Origin: Pithys albifrons albifrons
Lineage: Eukaryota > Chordata > Aves > Passeriformes > Thamnophilidae
DNA length: 64,000 nucleotides
NCBI RefSeq assembly: GCF_047495875.1
Contig: NC_092458.1
Coordinates: 107,572,227-107,636,226, forward strand
Direction: 5' to 3'
Shown piece by piece: positions 25,490 to 38,340 of the stretch (within the stretch, counting starts at the first letter, position 1; each line of letters opens with the position of its first letter). A program made the position numbers and the translations under genes. The notes beneath the pieces are model-generated. The model was given only the letters and a program-made list of their open reading frames with translations, made no database searches and had not been told where the DNA came from.

Positions 25490-28400
25490 TTCATTTGATG
25501 GTTCTTTGTACAATCACTGCCCTGAAAATGTCAGCTTTGATTTAAAAGGAATGCAGATGTTAAGTCTCCTTTCCTCAGTGGAAGTACAGACATATGTCTT
25601 TTTATCCCTTTGGAATCAAGGTACAGATCTCTGTTCTCCTCTAGTGATGCTTGGTGAAGTTAATTCCTTCTTCAGTTCATCCAGACCAGCTAGATGAGGT
25701 CTACCTCCCTTCAGAGTGAAAAAAAAAATGGACTGTTTACTGACAATACATTGAACTATTTTCTATTCAGTATGTTTCTCATAATTTGAGAGCAATAGGG
25801 AAGCACCAAGGAGCTATTAAAACCCAACTGAGAGTTTTAAAGAAGCCATGGTGTTTTCTTGTGTTCTGGTGTAAACTGGTCCATTTTCTTTCTCCCCTCT
25901 CCTGCCATCACAGAGCTGCCCTGGGAGCAGGATTATCTGAGCCCAGGTTCTGGGACTCAGTCTGTCTCCTTTACAAACCTAGAGGCACACTATCCTCTAC
26001 AAAATGCAGTTGGAGTTGGGCTGCTGATGGACAATTGCCTTTTATTCTCGTGATGATGAAATTCCATATTCCTTATATTCCACCAAAGAACTGATATTTA
26101 ATGACAAAGATATTTGGAAATAGTATCTCACCTTGGAATCAAAATCTTCCTCTAACTGAAAGAAAAGCAGGATCCTGGTACTCCCTAATTAAATAACCAA
26201 ATCCAAGGAATTTGTGATAGGAAGGGAGAAGTCTTTAGCACAGTCTCATCAATCTACTCTTGCCTGTGTTATGACACAAGCAGGGAGGAAACACTTGTGA
26301 TCTGTAAGAACTTTGCTCTGCCTGTTTTATGGGATATCATCAGCCTGCAGGAACTCAGGGTCTGTCCTTTGCAATTTTAAATGGCAAATCCTGAGTTCTG
26401 TCTACTCGCTCCCTCTCTCCCCTTTTTGGCAATGTCAAAGATGGACCCCAGTGACTGCAGTGTGCTTTGCAAATACGTCCTGAGAACACTGATGTTCGTC
26501 TGTGTATGACTTTTTCGTGTATGTATCATTATGGAAGTTCAAAAGCCTTCTGAGCAGATGCTACCAAAGAGGGTTTTTTTTAATTATTATTATTATTTTA
26601 GTCAGTAACCTCCTTCTCACAAAGTGAGATGGATGAGGCCAGAACACCATAAAACCTTAAAGGGTGAAGGCCACTTTATATCAGTACATTTTCTCAGAAA
26701 GCAGCAGTAATGCATCTGGACTCTATTACATTTTACCAGGTCTACTCAGCTACATTTAAACAACAGCAAAAAGACAAAAATATCTGCCTTGGAAATATAT
26801 TCAGGGGAAGGCAACCTAAAGTGCCTGGAGACTGGCTTATACTAAGCTGTGACTCTGCCCTGAAGGGTTCTTAAACAGTTGAGTTTATTCCATAACTTTT
26901 CTCCCATAGGACTTTTGTTGAATGAAAAGCTTCTTGAAAAGAACTGCACATGAGAAATATGCCTTGTGGTCTGCTTCTTAATAGAAATGTTTTGGTAAAA
27001 TACCATAACTTATTAGCCTCAGATTTGTTGTAGGAGAAAATCAAACCATTTATAGAGATTAATTTTGTATTCACTGCAAAGAGAATAAGGAAGTAATAAC
27101 AATGTGTGGTATTAATGGTTAGCTTTCCAAACTGGAAGGCAGTGACATCTGAGGCTTTAAACTTGGCTCCACAACTGGCAAAATGAAATGAGTCCACCCA
27201 TCTTACAGTTTGGGATGTTAGAGGATGGGTAACTGCCTCTAGTGGAAATCCACAGGTTATGGGCTTGTGGCAGAAATGAGTGGGTGGGTTTGTGAGTTTG
27301 TAGAGGCATTTGACTTTCTTATTCCACCAGCCCTCCAGCATAAAAACATGCTTCAACTCTACTCAAGGGTTTTGTTGAGTTTCAGTGTTAATTTCAAGCT
27401 CAATTTTGCCTTTTAAATTTATTTGAGGCCAATTTTTTACAGGATTTATTTAATCCCTTTATTTCTTCCCCAAGAATCTCACCATTACTTTTCTTCCTCT
27501 CACTTTGGACTGCATCCAATACTTACTAAAATTGATAGGTTTTTTGGTGGTTGTTTATTATATTTTATTTTTTTAATGCCTGCTAATAAAAAGAACTGAA
27601 AGAAAGCATAAAGCTGTCACAACATTATATCAGCTTTACATATTTATGAAAGAACAGTAAACTTATTATGCATGATAACTTGTATTCAGTGGAGATCTGT
27701 ATTGTAAATGAGCTCAACTACAGTTTCTTAGGACTGAACAGTTACTACTGATCTTTAATCTGTCTTTGGGTATGGCAAATTATGATCAGTATTATTATTC
27801 TTGCTTTCAATCTTGAGCTCTTTGCAGGTAGCATTATTCCTTCTAGAATGATTTAATTAGATTTTATATGATTGTGATGCTTGAGTAGCAAGAGGTTAAA
27901 CAAAACTAGAAGTTAGATTGCAGGCAGTAACAGTTGTGTGATATATGCTTTAACCTGGTGGTAATTTTATTAATGAAATCTTTGTGTCCAAATCATGCTA
28001 CATTTTGAGATCTTTAACACTTGAAAACACACAACAAATTTCACAATAGAAACAGAAGCATATATAAACAATAAGAGAGTGTAAAAAATGAAGCCTGTTC
28101 TGGAAAATAAACACTGTGAAGATAATAGATGAAAATTATATCTGTCCATGTGTACAAAGATAATTTTTCCAATTTGTACAGGGTAGGAGCAGACTGGTAG
28201 ATGTTTAGCAGGATGTAGGACAATGGCCCTGGGCATGCAGTGCTATCTCTGGGAGGAACCAAAGAGCTTCTGCTTCAGCATCCCTCTCTGTGCTTCTCCA
28301 CCAACTCTCTCACATCTGTAACTCATCTTATTCAAATTACACCAACATCCAAAATGTTGCCCTTGACCCTGTTGACTTGACCTGAAGTGAGCCAAGTGGG

Positions 28401-28875
28401 GTTACATATCTGTTATTTTGCCTGACAGGGGTTCATGCTACTTCTTTGAGTACTTTGTGAATAAGGACACCTAAATTTCACCTGGACACTCGAGTCAACT
28501 CTGCACACTGAGTTGTGAACCTTTCTCTGAGCTGAAGTAATTTCTGAAGCTCTGTAGCTCTCAGTGAACACTTGTTCTAAAATGAGAGGATGTTCCTTTT
28601 GTCCATGGCAAGGACTATTGTTTAGTGTCTCTACTTGAAATTAAAATATCCTGAATTTGTAATAAATTTTAAATTTAATAGATTAATAGATTTTTTTGAA
28701 TTTGTAATAGATTTTTATGTACAGCTATTCAATTTTCTGTGTCCAGATTATCTACAGCACACGATTTCAAAATAATTTAAGTATAAAATATCAGGGTTAC
28801 TTCGGACTTCAAGCCAACTTTGTCCTAAAAATTTTCAGTTCTCATAACAAGGAGCAACAAGAAAGTAGCTTATTT

Positions 28876-28892
28876 CCCCCCCCCCCCCCCCC
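28876..28892 (+). repeat. poly-C tract (C17)
   Basis: Seventeen consecutive cytosines form the longest homopolymer C-run in the window. Length in the assembly may be unreliable because such runs are hard to sequence. Confidence 0.9.
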
Positions 28893-30583
28893 ATTTCTAA
28901 TCTTCCACCCTATTAATTAAATCATTATGTAATTAATGTTGCCAGGGAATGACTTTATTTCTGTCCAAGAGACCTCACCCATATAGGGTGTGGCTTCCTA
29001 CCATGTGGTAAATTTACATTTGTGTGTTAGAAATCCCATCATTTAATCTTTCAATGATTATGGCCATAGATGTGTCTTTTCTCATCAGTGATTGAATACT
29101 TTCCATAGATACAGATTACTTATGTATCATTCTCCCCTATCTAAGACCTTCTTAGTTTAAAATAGTCTTTAAATACAGCCTTCTGCAATCACTTTTATAA
29201 TTTACTTTTACAATTAATAGAGAGCCCCTGAAGTATGTGTTTTGCTGGTCCATATACTTCAATTTTTGACAGTGATAATCACTTAACAGGAAGATTTGCC
29301 TGCATATTTAGAATTTGTGTCAATTTAAAATCTTGTAAGGGATTTAAATTGTTGTTTAAGAGTTTACTAACCTCAGCCTGAGGTCAAGGAGAAAATTCAC
29401 TTATGTTCTTCCACACATGGTGCTGTTCACTCCGTGACTTGCAAAGATCTGGTCCTGGCTGACACCATCTCACTGCATCTAAAATTAATTTCAACTCAAT
29501 CAATCCGCTAGTTCCAAATACTTATCTGTATCTAATCCATTCTCTTCTTTTCACGCAGACACATGCATGTGCAGTTTCTGTGAGCATGAGGGAGGGAAAC
29601 AGATGGCTTTAGCAGCAAGATTTTCCTCTGACATCTATTTAATATAATATTTTCACTGGAATATAATCCCTCACATGATTTATTAGGTATTTCTTGAACA
29701 GGAAACTTAGTAAAGTATCCAAGTCATCTTCATTCCTTCCCCAAATATGTATTATACCATCCAAATATAACACTTAGTAATTTTCTGAGGAAATAACTTT
29801 TTTTGTAGTTGTTGCCTTAATAAGCATATTGGTTTTACATTTTAACTACAACATTGGGAGTTAACCATAGGCAAGTAAAACAGAAATTGGTTTGTATGTA
29901 CCTTAAATGAACAGAACAATGTTTTGGCCTAACCAGAAGGAGATTGCCTACAGCAGCCAGTTTTTCTTCTTCCCTCATATAGTTGCATGAAAGTGAAGGA
30001 ATGGCTGAGCACATGTGCTTTGTAATAGTGGTTATATTAAGAGAGAATGCACTTCTAAACTCCTGCTAATGGCTTTAAACAACAACTCTGGCATATGCTT
30101 TCATTGATTTAAAACAAACTAATCACAGTATTCTCTGCTTTTATGGGTAGTGGAAGAAACCAACACTGTTAAGATCCAGTTCTACATGTTAAAAGAGAAG
30201 CATCAGTCCCATGGAAACTCCTCTCCCAGAGGCATGAGGAGGATTGGCACATGGGTTGACAGAAGCAGGGATTAGCACAAGTGTTACTCTGTAGAATCAC
30301 TCTTACTGACATGTTTCCATAGTCTGCCAAAGGAATAGCAGTCAAATGTTTAATCAAAGTCAATCCCTTCCCCAAGTAACCACTGCACAGCTGAAGCTGT
30401 AGCAGACAACCAGTAACAGCAGAGAGGTTCCCTTACTACAAAACCAGAACATCTTACATAGAGAAAGAGATTTGATATATGGAAACCTCAGCAGTTCTGG
30501 GACTTCTATTAACTTTAAGAATTTCTGTTATCAGGGATACAAAAATGCCTTTCTGCTTTTCAACAGCAGCAGGAGCACAACTT

Positions 30584-30603
30584 TGTGTGTGTGTGTTTGT
30601 GTG
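30584..30603 (+). repeat. (TG)n microsatellite, short
   Basis: About ten TG units are interrupted by one extra T. A similar short TG array lies at about 43232-43252. Confidence 0.8.
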
Positions 30604-33600
30604 ACAGAGCATTGTAATGGTCAATGACAATGTTTCAAGGACAAAGTTCTGCCAGGGTAACTCTCTTGGAATAGTCGTGAGTCATAATGGTGAAATCAGC
30701 GTTGAGAATAAAACAGAAGAGTTGAACACATAAGTTTTGGGTGAGTTTTGTTTGACTGAAAGGGTATAGCTGGGGAATTTTTGCAGGGACCTTTGATCTC
30801 TAGCATTTGTTTTGTTTGTTTTCGGTTCTCATGTGAATTGAAATAAGAACCTAGAATAAGCATTGTTTAATTTTAATGACTTAAACAAGTGCATTTTATC
30901 ATTTCATCAGACTTATGGATTATTTTTTCCTCCATCATTGAGCTGTACAACACAAATATTGGCTTTGCAGATAAGGAATTCAATTAGCATTTCAAAGGGG
31001 TCAGATTTGCTCCCTCTCATAGCAAGTTTTTATTTAGGATGATTGGGAGCCTCAATGAAATTAGACAGCTTCCAGTTTTATCTATTCTGCCAGAAAAATA
31101 GACAGGATCTAAAACTGCCTTGGGCAAAGCTGCACTCTAAGGAATGAATCCATACTAGAAAAGGCACATCCAGCTTTGTTTGTTTGTTTTTAGAATATGT
31201 TCTGTTTGTTTTAAAACTGCTTTCTATATCAAGTAGGATAAGCAGGAGAGGAGAGGAGTACTGTTCCTGCAGAAGTTTCTGCTAAGCTGAATATAAATAA
31301 AAATGAGCAGTAGTATTACTTAGAGTAGCACACAGTGCTACAAGAGGCAGTAGGTGCAAACTCAAGCACTTGTGACAACTTATGCCTGCCCAGGTGGAGA
31401 ATAGAAACTATGGCAGCACAGGCTCCTAGTGCTCTTTCCTAGTTTATCTTCTAATTTTCAAATGTTCATTTTGCATGTAGTTTATAGATGTCTGACTTCT
31501 CCCTACCCTGTTCTTGGTAATATAAATCAGAATTTAATACTCACATGGTTCTGATTTCTATGTCTAAAATATCTTTCAATCACCTCTCAGTATCGTCTGT
31601 TAAATGAGAACCTTCTTTTAAGGACAAACAAAGAAAATAATGCATAGTGTGAATGTTTGTGATTTTGAATGATTCTCAGGGATTGTGACTTTGCTGAAAA
31701 TTAGTGCAAAATATACAGAACTGCTAGTTGACACTGAGATTTATGTAAGCACCACTTCTCTTAGCATGTGTGAGGGCTGGTTTCTGCCTTCATGGCGACC
31801 TACCTTCCCAGCCTTGCATTTAGTTAGTAACAGCATGATAACCCTGTTAAAACACGAAATATTGCAGCCTGTCTTTGATGCCATCTTCAGATTAAATTCA
31901 ATTTCTGTGTAGGCAGATATAACTCTTACAGACTACAAAGCAAATGTGGCCCTATTGGTTCCTGACTGCTCTATAATAGGAGTTAATGTCCCAAGTTTGC
32001 TTCAGAAGTTCTGCCTTGAAGACAGCAGATGTGTTGCTAAAGCCATCTGGCTCTTTTTTGAATATAATTTGTATGCCTATAAATAATCACCATGCATATG
32101 GGCTGCATTTCAGCCGTGTGTTCCTCAAACTATGTAAGTTAATTTATTTCTTCTAGTCTTACAAAGAACTTCTGCCATACATTCCTGTCCTCTTGTTAAT
32201 ATTCTTACAAACTATCAGAGTGAAAAAGCAACTTATGTGTACTAAGAAGCCAGAAAAGTTGATTAGACAAGGAAAACTAAAATACCCCTTTAGGCATAAG
32301 CAATCATGGGATTCTTTTCAGTATTTTCCAGCATTTGAAGTAGCAATTTAGAGTCCCAGAGCTGATTCCAATCTCAAGGCTGCACGTGTGGCATTAAGAA
32401 GAAAACTGTTAGAAAAGGGATGCAAACAACCTCAGTCAGAGATAATATTCTTCTGAAATTATTTCTGCTTAGTGTGCAAAAACCTAATGTGTGAACTCTT
32501 GCTCACCTTTCCATTCAGGATTCTCTTTCTGATCAGCTGCATAGTTATGACTCGTATGCATAGAAGATTTCCTAAGGCAGCACTAAATTTGGCTTTTCTC
32601 TAAAATGAAAAAAGACCTCAGAAACTTGCAAAATAAATAAAATCAATCCCCCATTGCTTGTGTTCTGCTTTTGAGCTAATGTAACTTTGCTGTAGAACTT
32701 TCCAGTCTATATTCTCTGGGGGGAAAAAAATATTTGAATATCATTTGTTCATATTTGAGATTAGCTTTCTGAGTATCACAAATAAGGAAATAAAGATGGT
32801 TGTTATTGCATCTCAGGCAAAAGGAAACTCAAGTTTTGCGCGTTAGCATCAGTGGAATAAAAAATTCTCACAGTCTTTTGAGAAGACATTTTGAAAATGC
32901 CTTTTACTTATTGAAAAACAGCAAAAGGCATTGTTAATGACTACTTATGAAGGAATAAATGCTTAGACTGCTTATAACAAATACTAGACTGCTTAGCTGC
33001 ATATAATCCACAATTAATTGTCTTAACAAAACTAATGGTTATACAGTTTTTAGGATCGTGGAAGATGCAACTGTCCTTGCAGACCTACTTAGGATCTCTG
33101 TGAGGAAAGGGCAAGAGGTTCTTGCTGCTGTAGAGCACAAGTGTCTTCAATTCTATTGGGTGGGGAGCTCCAGCTCAACATCAATTTATGCCTATTCTTA
33201 GATGAAGAATGTGAACAGTCTTTTGGTTTCAAAAAAATGCTTTTAAAAACTCAGAGCGTCACAGAGAATTTTGTGGAAATGTAAGTGTAACAGTCAGTAT
33301 TTTAGAGATGCTTTAGATGTTTAGCTCAGGAACTTCAACTATATTGTTATTTCACTTTGCTTAGGTGTGATATACAAGAATGTCTTGCAAGTCCACTCAG
33401 ATTTAGAGTAGTCAAGTGAAAACTATGTTTTATAAGACTGTTATATAAATATGCACTTAAAGCTCAGACATGTAATGCAAAAGAATGAAGTTCTATAAAG
33501 TAGGAAAATATTCTCTTCACCATTTCACTTTCCTTACACATACTGCTTTTGATCAATTAAGACTGATTAGCGACCTTCTGTACAAATTCCTACAAACTGA

Positions 33601-36600
33601 CAGAGGTTGATGAAATAGAATTTAAACACTTGTGTGTGTATGTGTGTCTGTATAATTTGTTTTTTCTCTCTGTAAGGCTTTTGGAAGGAAAAAAATTCTG
33701 AAATGTATGATGGCACTCCTCCTGGTACCCATTTAAAGACTCTCCTGGTCACAAGCCTTGCTTTTCCACAGTGATGCTGGGAGTGTTGGACTTCAGACCT
33801 ACTTTTAGGATGCTATTGGAACAAAGTCAATTAAGCACTCACTTTTGAGACTCAAAGGCTTGTGAAGCCTGATCTTCTGTATCTGAGTGCACCACAGCCT
33901 GCCTTTGCACAAAGGGTGCAGGCACTGAAGGGTGGTGGTACATCTACTAAACAACACTTTCCAAATATCCTGTGAAATTGAAAATAGCTGTTTCCTTGAT
34001 ACGAGCTTCATGATCAAAGCTAGAATTCCCATCTCCTTCCACTTTCTTCCCATGACTATAAACTGCCTGAGAATGTTTGTTTGATTAGACTTTGTGGTTT
34101 CATTTACTGAACATCTGTACAACACTTGTGTCTAAAATTCTTTGAAACCTTCTCGCCTTCCTCTCAGATTCTTTCTGTCATACTTGAATTGCCTCAATTT
34201 TGTTTTGTTGTTGATTTCTGTTTGAAGCAAATAGAAATAAAGCTTTTGAAAACCATAAAATGGTGTGTGATTGTACTTTTAAATACATCTCTCCTCCACA
34301 GCCATCACTCAGGTTGTAGGCATGGTGCAATTAGACTGTCAAAATAGAGCATTATTGTACTGTGAAACATCACTAAGACAATAGTTAGTGATGCTGATGG
34401 GGAGAATGGGTGCATAGCCCAGAAAACAAGGAACTCTAATGGCAGCACAGCTCATGTAACTACAGTATTTCTTTCCTCTACCTGGCAGTGCTTTATCCTG
34501 TTTTCGTAGCTACTGCTCCAGGGAAAAGACAAAGGTGACAGGGTGGATGATGGAAATATTCTTCAGGATGCTGAGTTCTGATGTTGATAGTGTTTTGTTG
34601 ACTCTTTATTCACTTCTGTCCTCTCTATTGCTCCCATTTGCAAATCTTGTCTTAGAAGGCTGAGTTCCACTGTGCAGCACTGTGCTCCTTTCGGTTTACT
34701 CAAATCCATCGGTGTCACAATTGTGAGGATTTGTTGTATGCTACAAGAAAAATTATTTTACAGAACATACAGAATACTTGTATCCTGTAGTAATTAGTTT
34801 GTAGCAGGCATTGTTCAAGAGGCTGGTGCTTCAAACACAGCCCCAGACTGGAGAAATCCAAAGTGTATGAGTGAATGGCACTTTTACTGTGATGCATGGC
34901 AGTCTGGCCATCTGAGCCTTGCTCTGGAGTAAGTTATCAATAAATGTCCTTAAAGAATTCAAAATCTTATTCCTTAAAAAAAATGGCATTTCCATTTGGA
35001 AATGACACAACTTAAGCTATGGCCTTCTGCTTTTCTTTTCTCTGTTACCCTCTGAAATATCTCAGTGCACTAATTGCCTAGGAATTTAATAGCATCTTGT
35101 GATCCTTGTAAGGACTAAACAACACAGCAAGTCTATATATTGGTATTGTGACTTGCAGCAGCTACTGTGAGTGACAGACACATCACATCACCTTGAACCT
35201 TGCAGGCTGCTGCATTAATCCCTAGGGCTGTGCCTGCTACCCACTCTGCCACTCAACCATGAGATGGGATTCCTGGGATGGCATAAGTAGAGCTGTTTTT
35301 TCAGAGTGTATAAATTCAGTCCTTCCTAGGACTGTGGGTAGTATGTGGTTTACCTCCTGGTGTTTTCAATCACTGGAATGGCCATGCCATAACCTCCATT
35401 TCATTCTCTAGCTGAAAGTGCTCTGTTACTTTCCTACCTTTAACACTTTTTCTGTTGGTTTTGTTTCAGGCCCTCTTATTCCTGTCACTTCTGAGATCAG
35501 TGAGCACTTGAAAGGCTGTTTTTCTTATTGAAGGAGGCCACACAAAGCTCTTCCCATGTGGCACAGTCTTATTTTGTCAAACTGTAAGGTAGCATCTTTC
35601 GCTTGCTTAAGTTACATGACAAAGTTGAGACTCAGGAAGTTAGGCTAAGGAATTAAAATGATGTGCCTTCATAGTGCACTGAGTTCAGTAACTGATCTTT
35701 TTGTCTTCACAATTTCAGGAGCTTAGTAACACATTTTAATAATCATAAGAGATCTATAAGCCAGCTTGTGAAGTGACATTAGCACAAAGACCATATGGAT
35801 GATTGTGAAATATCTTGTTGAATTTTTAGGAGTGTGAATTTGTCTAGAGTCATGTCTCCCTGAATACAAAAATAATTCCTCTTCTGTTCACTGTGAAGTC
35901 TTAGTTTCTAGCAACACAGAGCTTTGTAAACTCCGTTTTGTAGATTTTTAATTATCTCAAGATCAAGCCTAATTCTCACATATAGTTCTTTCTGTAAAGG
36001 ACCTGAATATCCATAGTAATCTACAAGCTGTATGTTGTATTGGTGAAATAAAAGTAGCAAATTAATGAGAATATAAGGGGTTTGTAACAGAGCAGGTATC
36101 AAAAGCTGTTTCAGTTACTGATTCCAAAGGAATTTTTCTGCAGTCCACCCATCTACCTTTCAGACTTTCTTTACGAGAACACAAATTTCCCCTTTTATGT
36201 ACACATGCCCTTTTCACTATGTGCCACTTTCAGCTGTTGATGAATTATTGATTTCTCCTGTCACAATTCTTTTGAGTTACAGTACATATGATGCTGAAAA
36301 AGAAACAAGTTCCATTATTTTAGTTTTTTTGGTTTTTTCCTCAATATGTTCTACTCTCTTTAGATTTTCTCAATTTCCTGTAAGGCAAAGAAAGGGGTGT
36401 TGGAATCACCACGAGGACAGGACACCAACCTGCACCCAAATAGAACGGTTCTTCATAAATATCTTATAAAATGATGAAGATAGCAACAGAGTTCAGGAGT
36501 AAATGTTTCTACCAGAAATCAGTTCTTCTTCCCAGTGGGGGAGGAACAATAAACTAAGTGTTGATTATGAAGATATTTTTTTCCTTTTTTACTATGGGTT

Positions 36601-38049
36601 TTCAGTCAGCCTTTTGAAGGATATCATGTTTTATAAACCTGCTGTGAGCTAATTGGGTGTGTTTACCTTTCTTTTACAGATAGCATACCCTTAATTGTAG
36701 CAGAGGGAGGTTAAGAAAACAAGCCAAAAACTTTAAACCATTAGCCTGTTCATTTTTTAAAAACTTCCAGTATTAAATATCAGTGGTTACTTTTAGACTT
36801 CCAGGACCAAGGGTTTTGGCATAAATAGCTTTCCTTTAGCTGCTGTGGGTTTATTTATCACACACAGTCATTACCTGCTCTTGGATCAGTTGTTCTTTGG
36901 AACTCCAGCCAAGGGCAGAGACAGCGCTGGCCATGGCACCAGGAGTACTGCTCCGGGTCAGCTCTGCTGCCACTCCCTCTGGCATCCTGGGGTTGGGAGA
37001 GGCCAGCAATAGAAAAAATTATAGGAATATGTGAGAATGTCATAGCAAGTAGGTGTGACATGTGTTTGGTCTTTTTCTGTGGCTGTCAGAAGCTGGCATA
37101 AGACCTAGGGCATGTAATTTAATTTGAACTCTATTTGTACTATGAGTACTATGGATCAGACACTTGGTATCCTGACACTTTTATAAATGTTTACATCTTG
37201 CCTGAAATACTCTGCAACATAGAGTTCTGGTCTATTTGCAGGCTGGGGAGAAGCAAAAATATTTTTACCAGTTTTGTCACTTTACATGGAGTGGAATATT
37301 TGCTGGTTCCTGTGAAGTTTTGGTGAAAGGGATTTTTTTCTTTTTAAGAATTCAGCAAATTGCTCTAAGGTCTATGTTGATTCATATCAACACTTGAGAA
37401 AGTTAATAGATATTTCCTATCAGGAGTAAAATATTGAAAATGGCTGTAGTGTGTGCTGATAAGCGAATTAAATGATAGCTACACTAAAAAACAATGAATG
37501 CATTGATTATCATTTGTGAATCAAATGCTGAGCTTACCAGCCAAGAAACATTTTTTTACAAAACTTTCAAGATCTTTTTCCATATGACTATACATGTCAT
37601 TTAATTTTTGCAAGCAGAGTATAATTCGTTTCTGTGCTGAACTCCATAAACATCTTGTCAGAGAAGTAAATTCTTTGACAATTAAATGCAGGATGTGCAG
37701 GAGAATTTAGTCCAAGTTTATTGTTGTTTATGAAAACTGCAAATGAAATGATTCTCAGCATAATAGAGGAAGAAACTTCAGTAAAAATCACTCTTATGAG
37801 CAGATGACATATGTTTGTGTTAGTAACCATGTACCCTGCAAATTATCCTCAGAAAAAAAGTGGTTTTCTGATCAGAGATAATGGAATAAAAGACAGTGGC
37901 AAACTTCTTTTCCTCTTATCTGAATCAAACTCAAATATATCATGATATAGGAAGCATTTCCATTTCTTATTCTTAGATTATTTGTATTGCTATAATGTAA
38001 AGGATATTTTGAAATACTATTTAGAAGCTTATATTTTAGGGTATATAGA

Positions 38050-38340
38050 AAATAGAATCTCAGCAGAAAGGAGGTTGCTAGTCCTTCCCTTATCCCAAAA
38101 AAAGTAATGACTGTTTGTCAAATCCATTCCTGAAAACTTCTCTGGAAAATTTATTCTGGTGCTTGACTGTTCTTTCAATTAAAGAGATTTTTCTACCTTA
38201 AATGTTTTACTTACCTTAAGTTCACCACACTTCAATTTAACTCTGTTGCTTCTTATACTGTCTGCTATAAACCTTAAAAGCAGTATAAACATCCTCTTGA
38301 ATATTAAGCCTGAGTTTCAAAGAGCTTATTAACCTCCTAC
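38050..38340 (-). mobile_element. ancient CR1-type LINE, 3' end fragment
   Basis: The plus strand carries, in order, the diverged landmarks of an old CR1/L3-type 3' end read backwards: a CTAGTCC segment, TCCATTCCTGAAAACTTCTC, AATTTATTCTGGTGCTTGAC, a GAGATTTTTCTACC segment matching the usual AAGTTTTTCCTAA, then CTTCAATTTAA and TTGCTTCTTAT. The element therefore lies on the minus strand. Divergence is far greater than in the two copies at 23.8 and 48.1 kb, so the insertion is much older. The ends are approximate. The subfamily cannot be settled by eye. Confidence 0.65.

Larger units (their letters stand above)
24073..38045. other. AT-rich non-coding sequence
   Basis: About 14 kb with no recognisable gene. 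The longest frame (161 codons, minus strand, 26871-27356) has no domain or family resemblance and I do not call it. Contents include C-tracts near 25.48 kb and at 28876-28892, a short TG repeat (30584-30603), a local 45-bp-spaced duplication of TGAATTTGTAATA (28652 and 28697), and a small GC-richer stretch near 36.88-37.02 kb of unknown nature. Confidence 0.55.

Noticed and set aside
26871..27356. 161-codon minus-strand open frame
   Set aside because: No domain, no signal peptide that makes sense and no splice or promoter context. Expected by chance in 64 kb searched in six frames.
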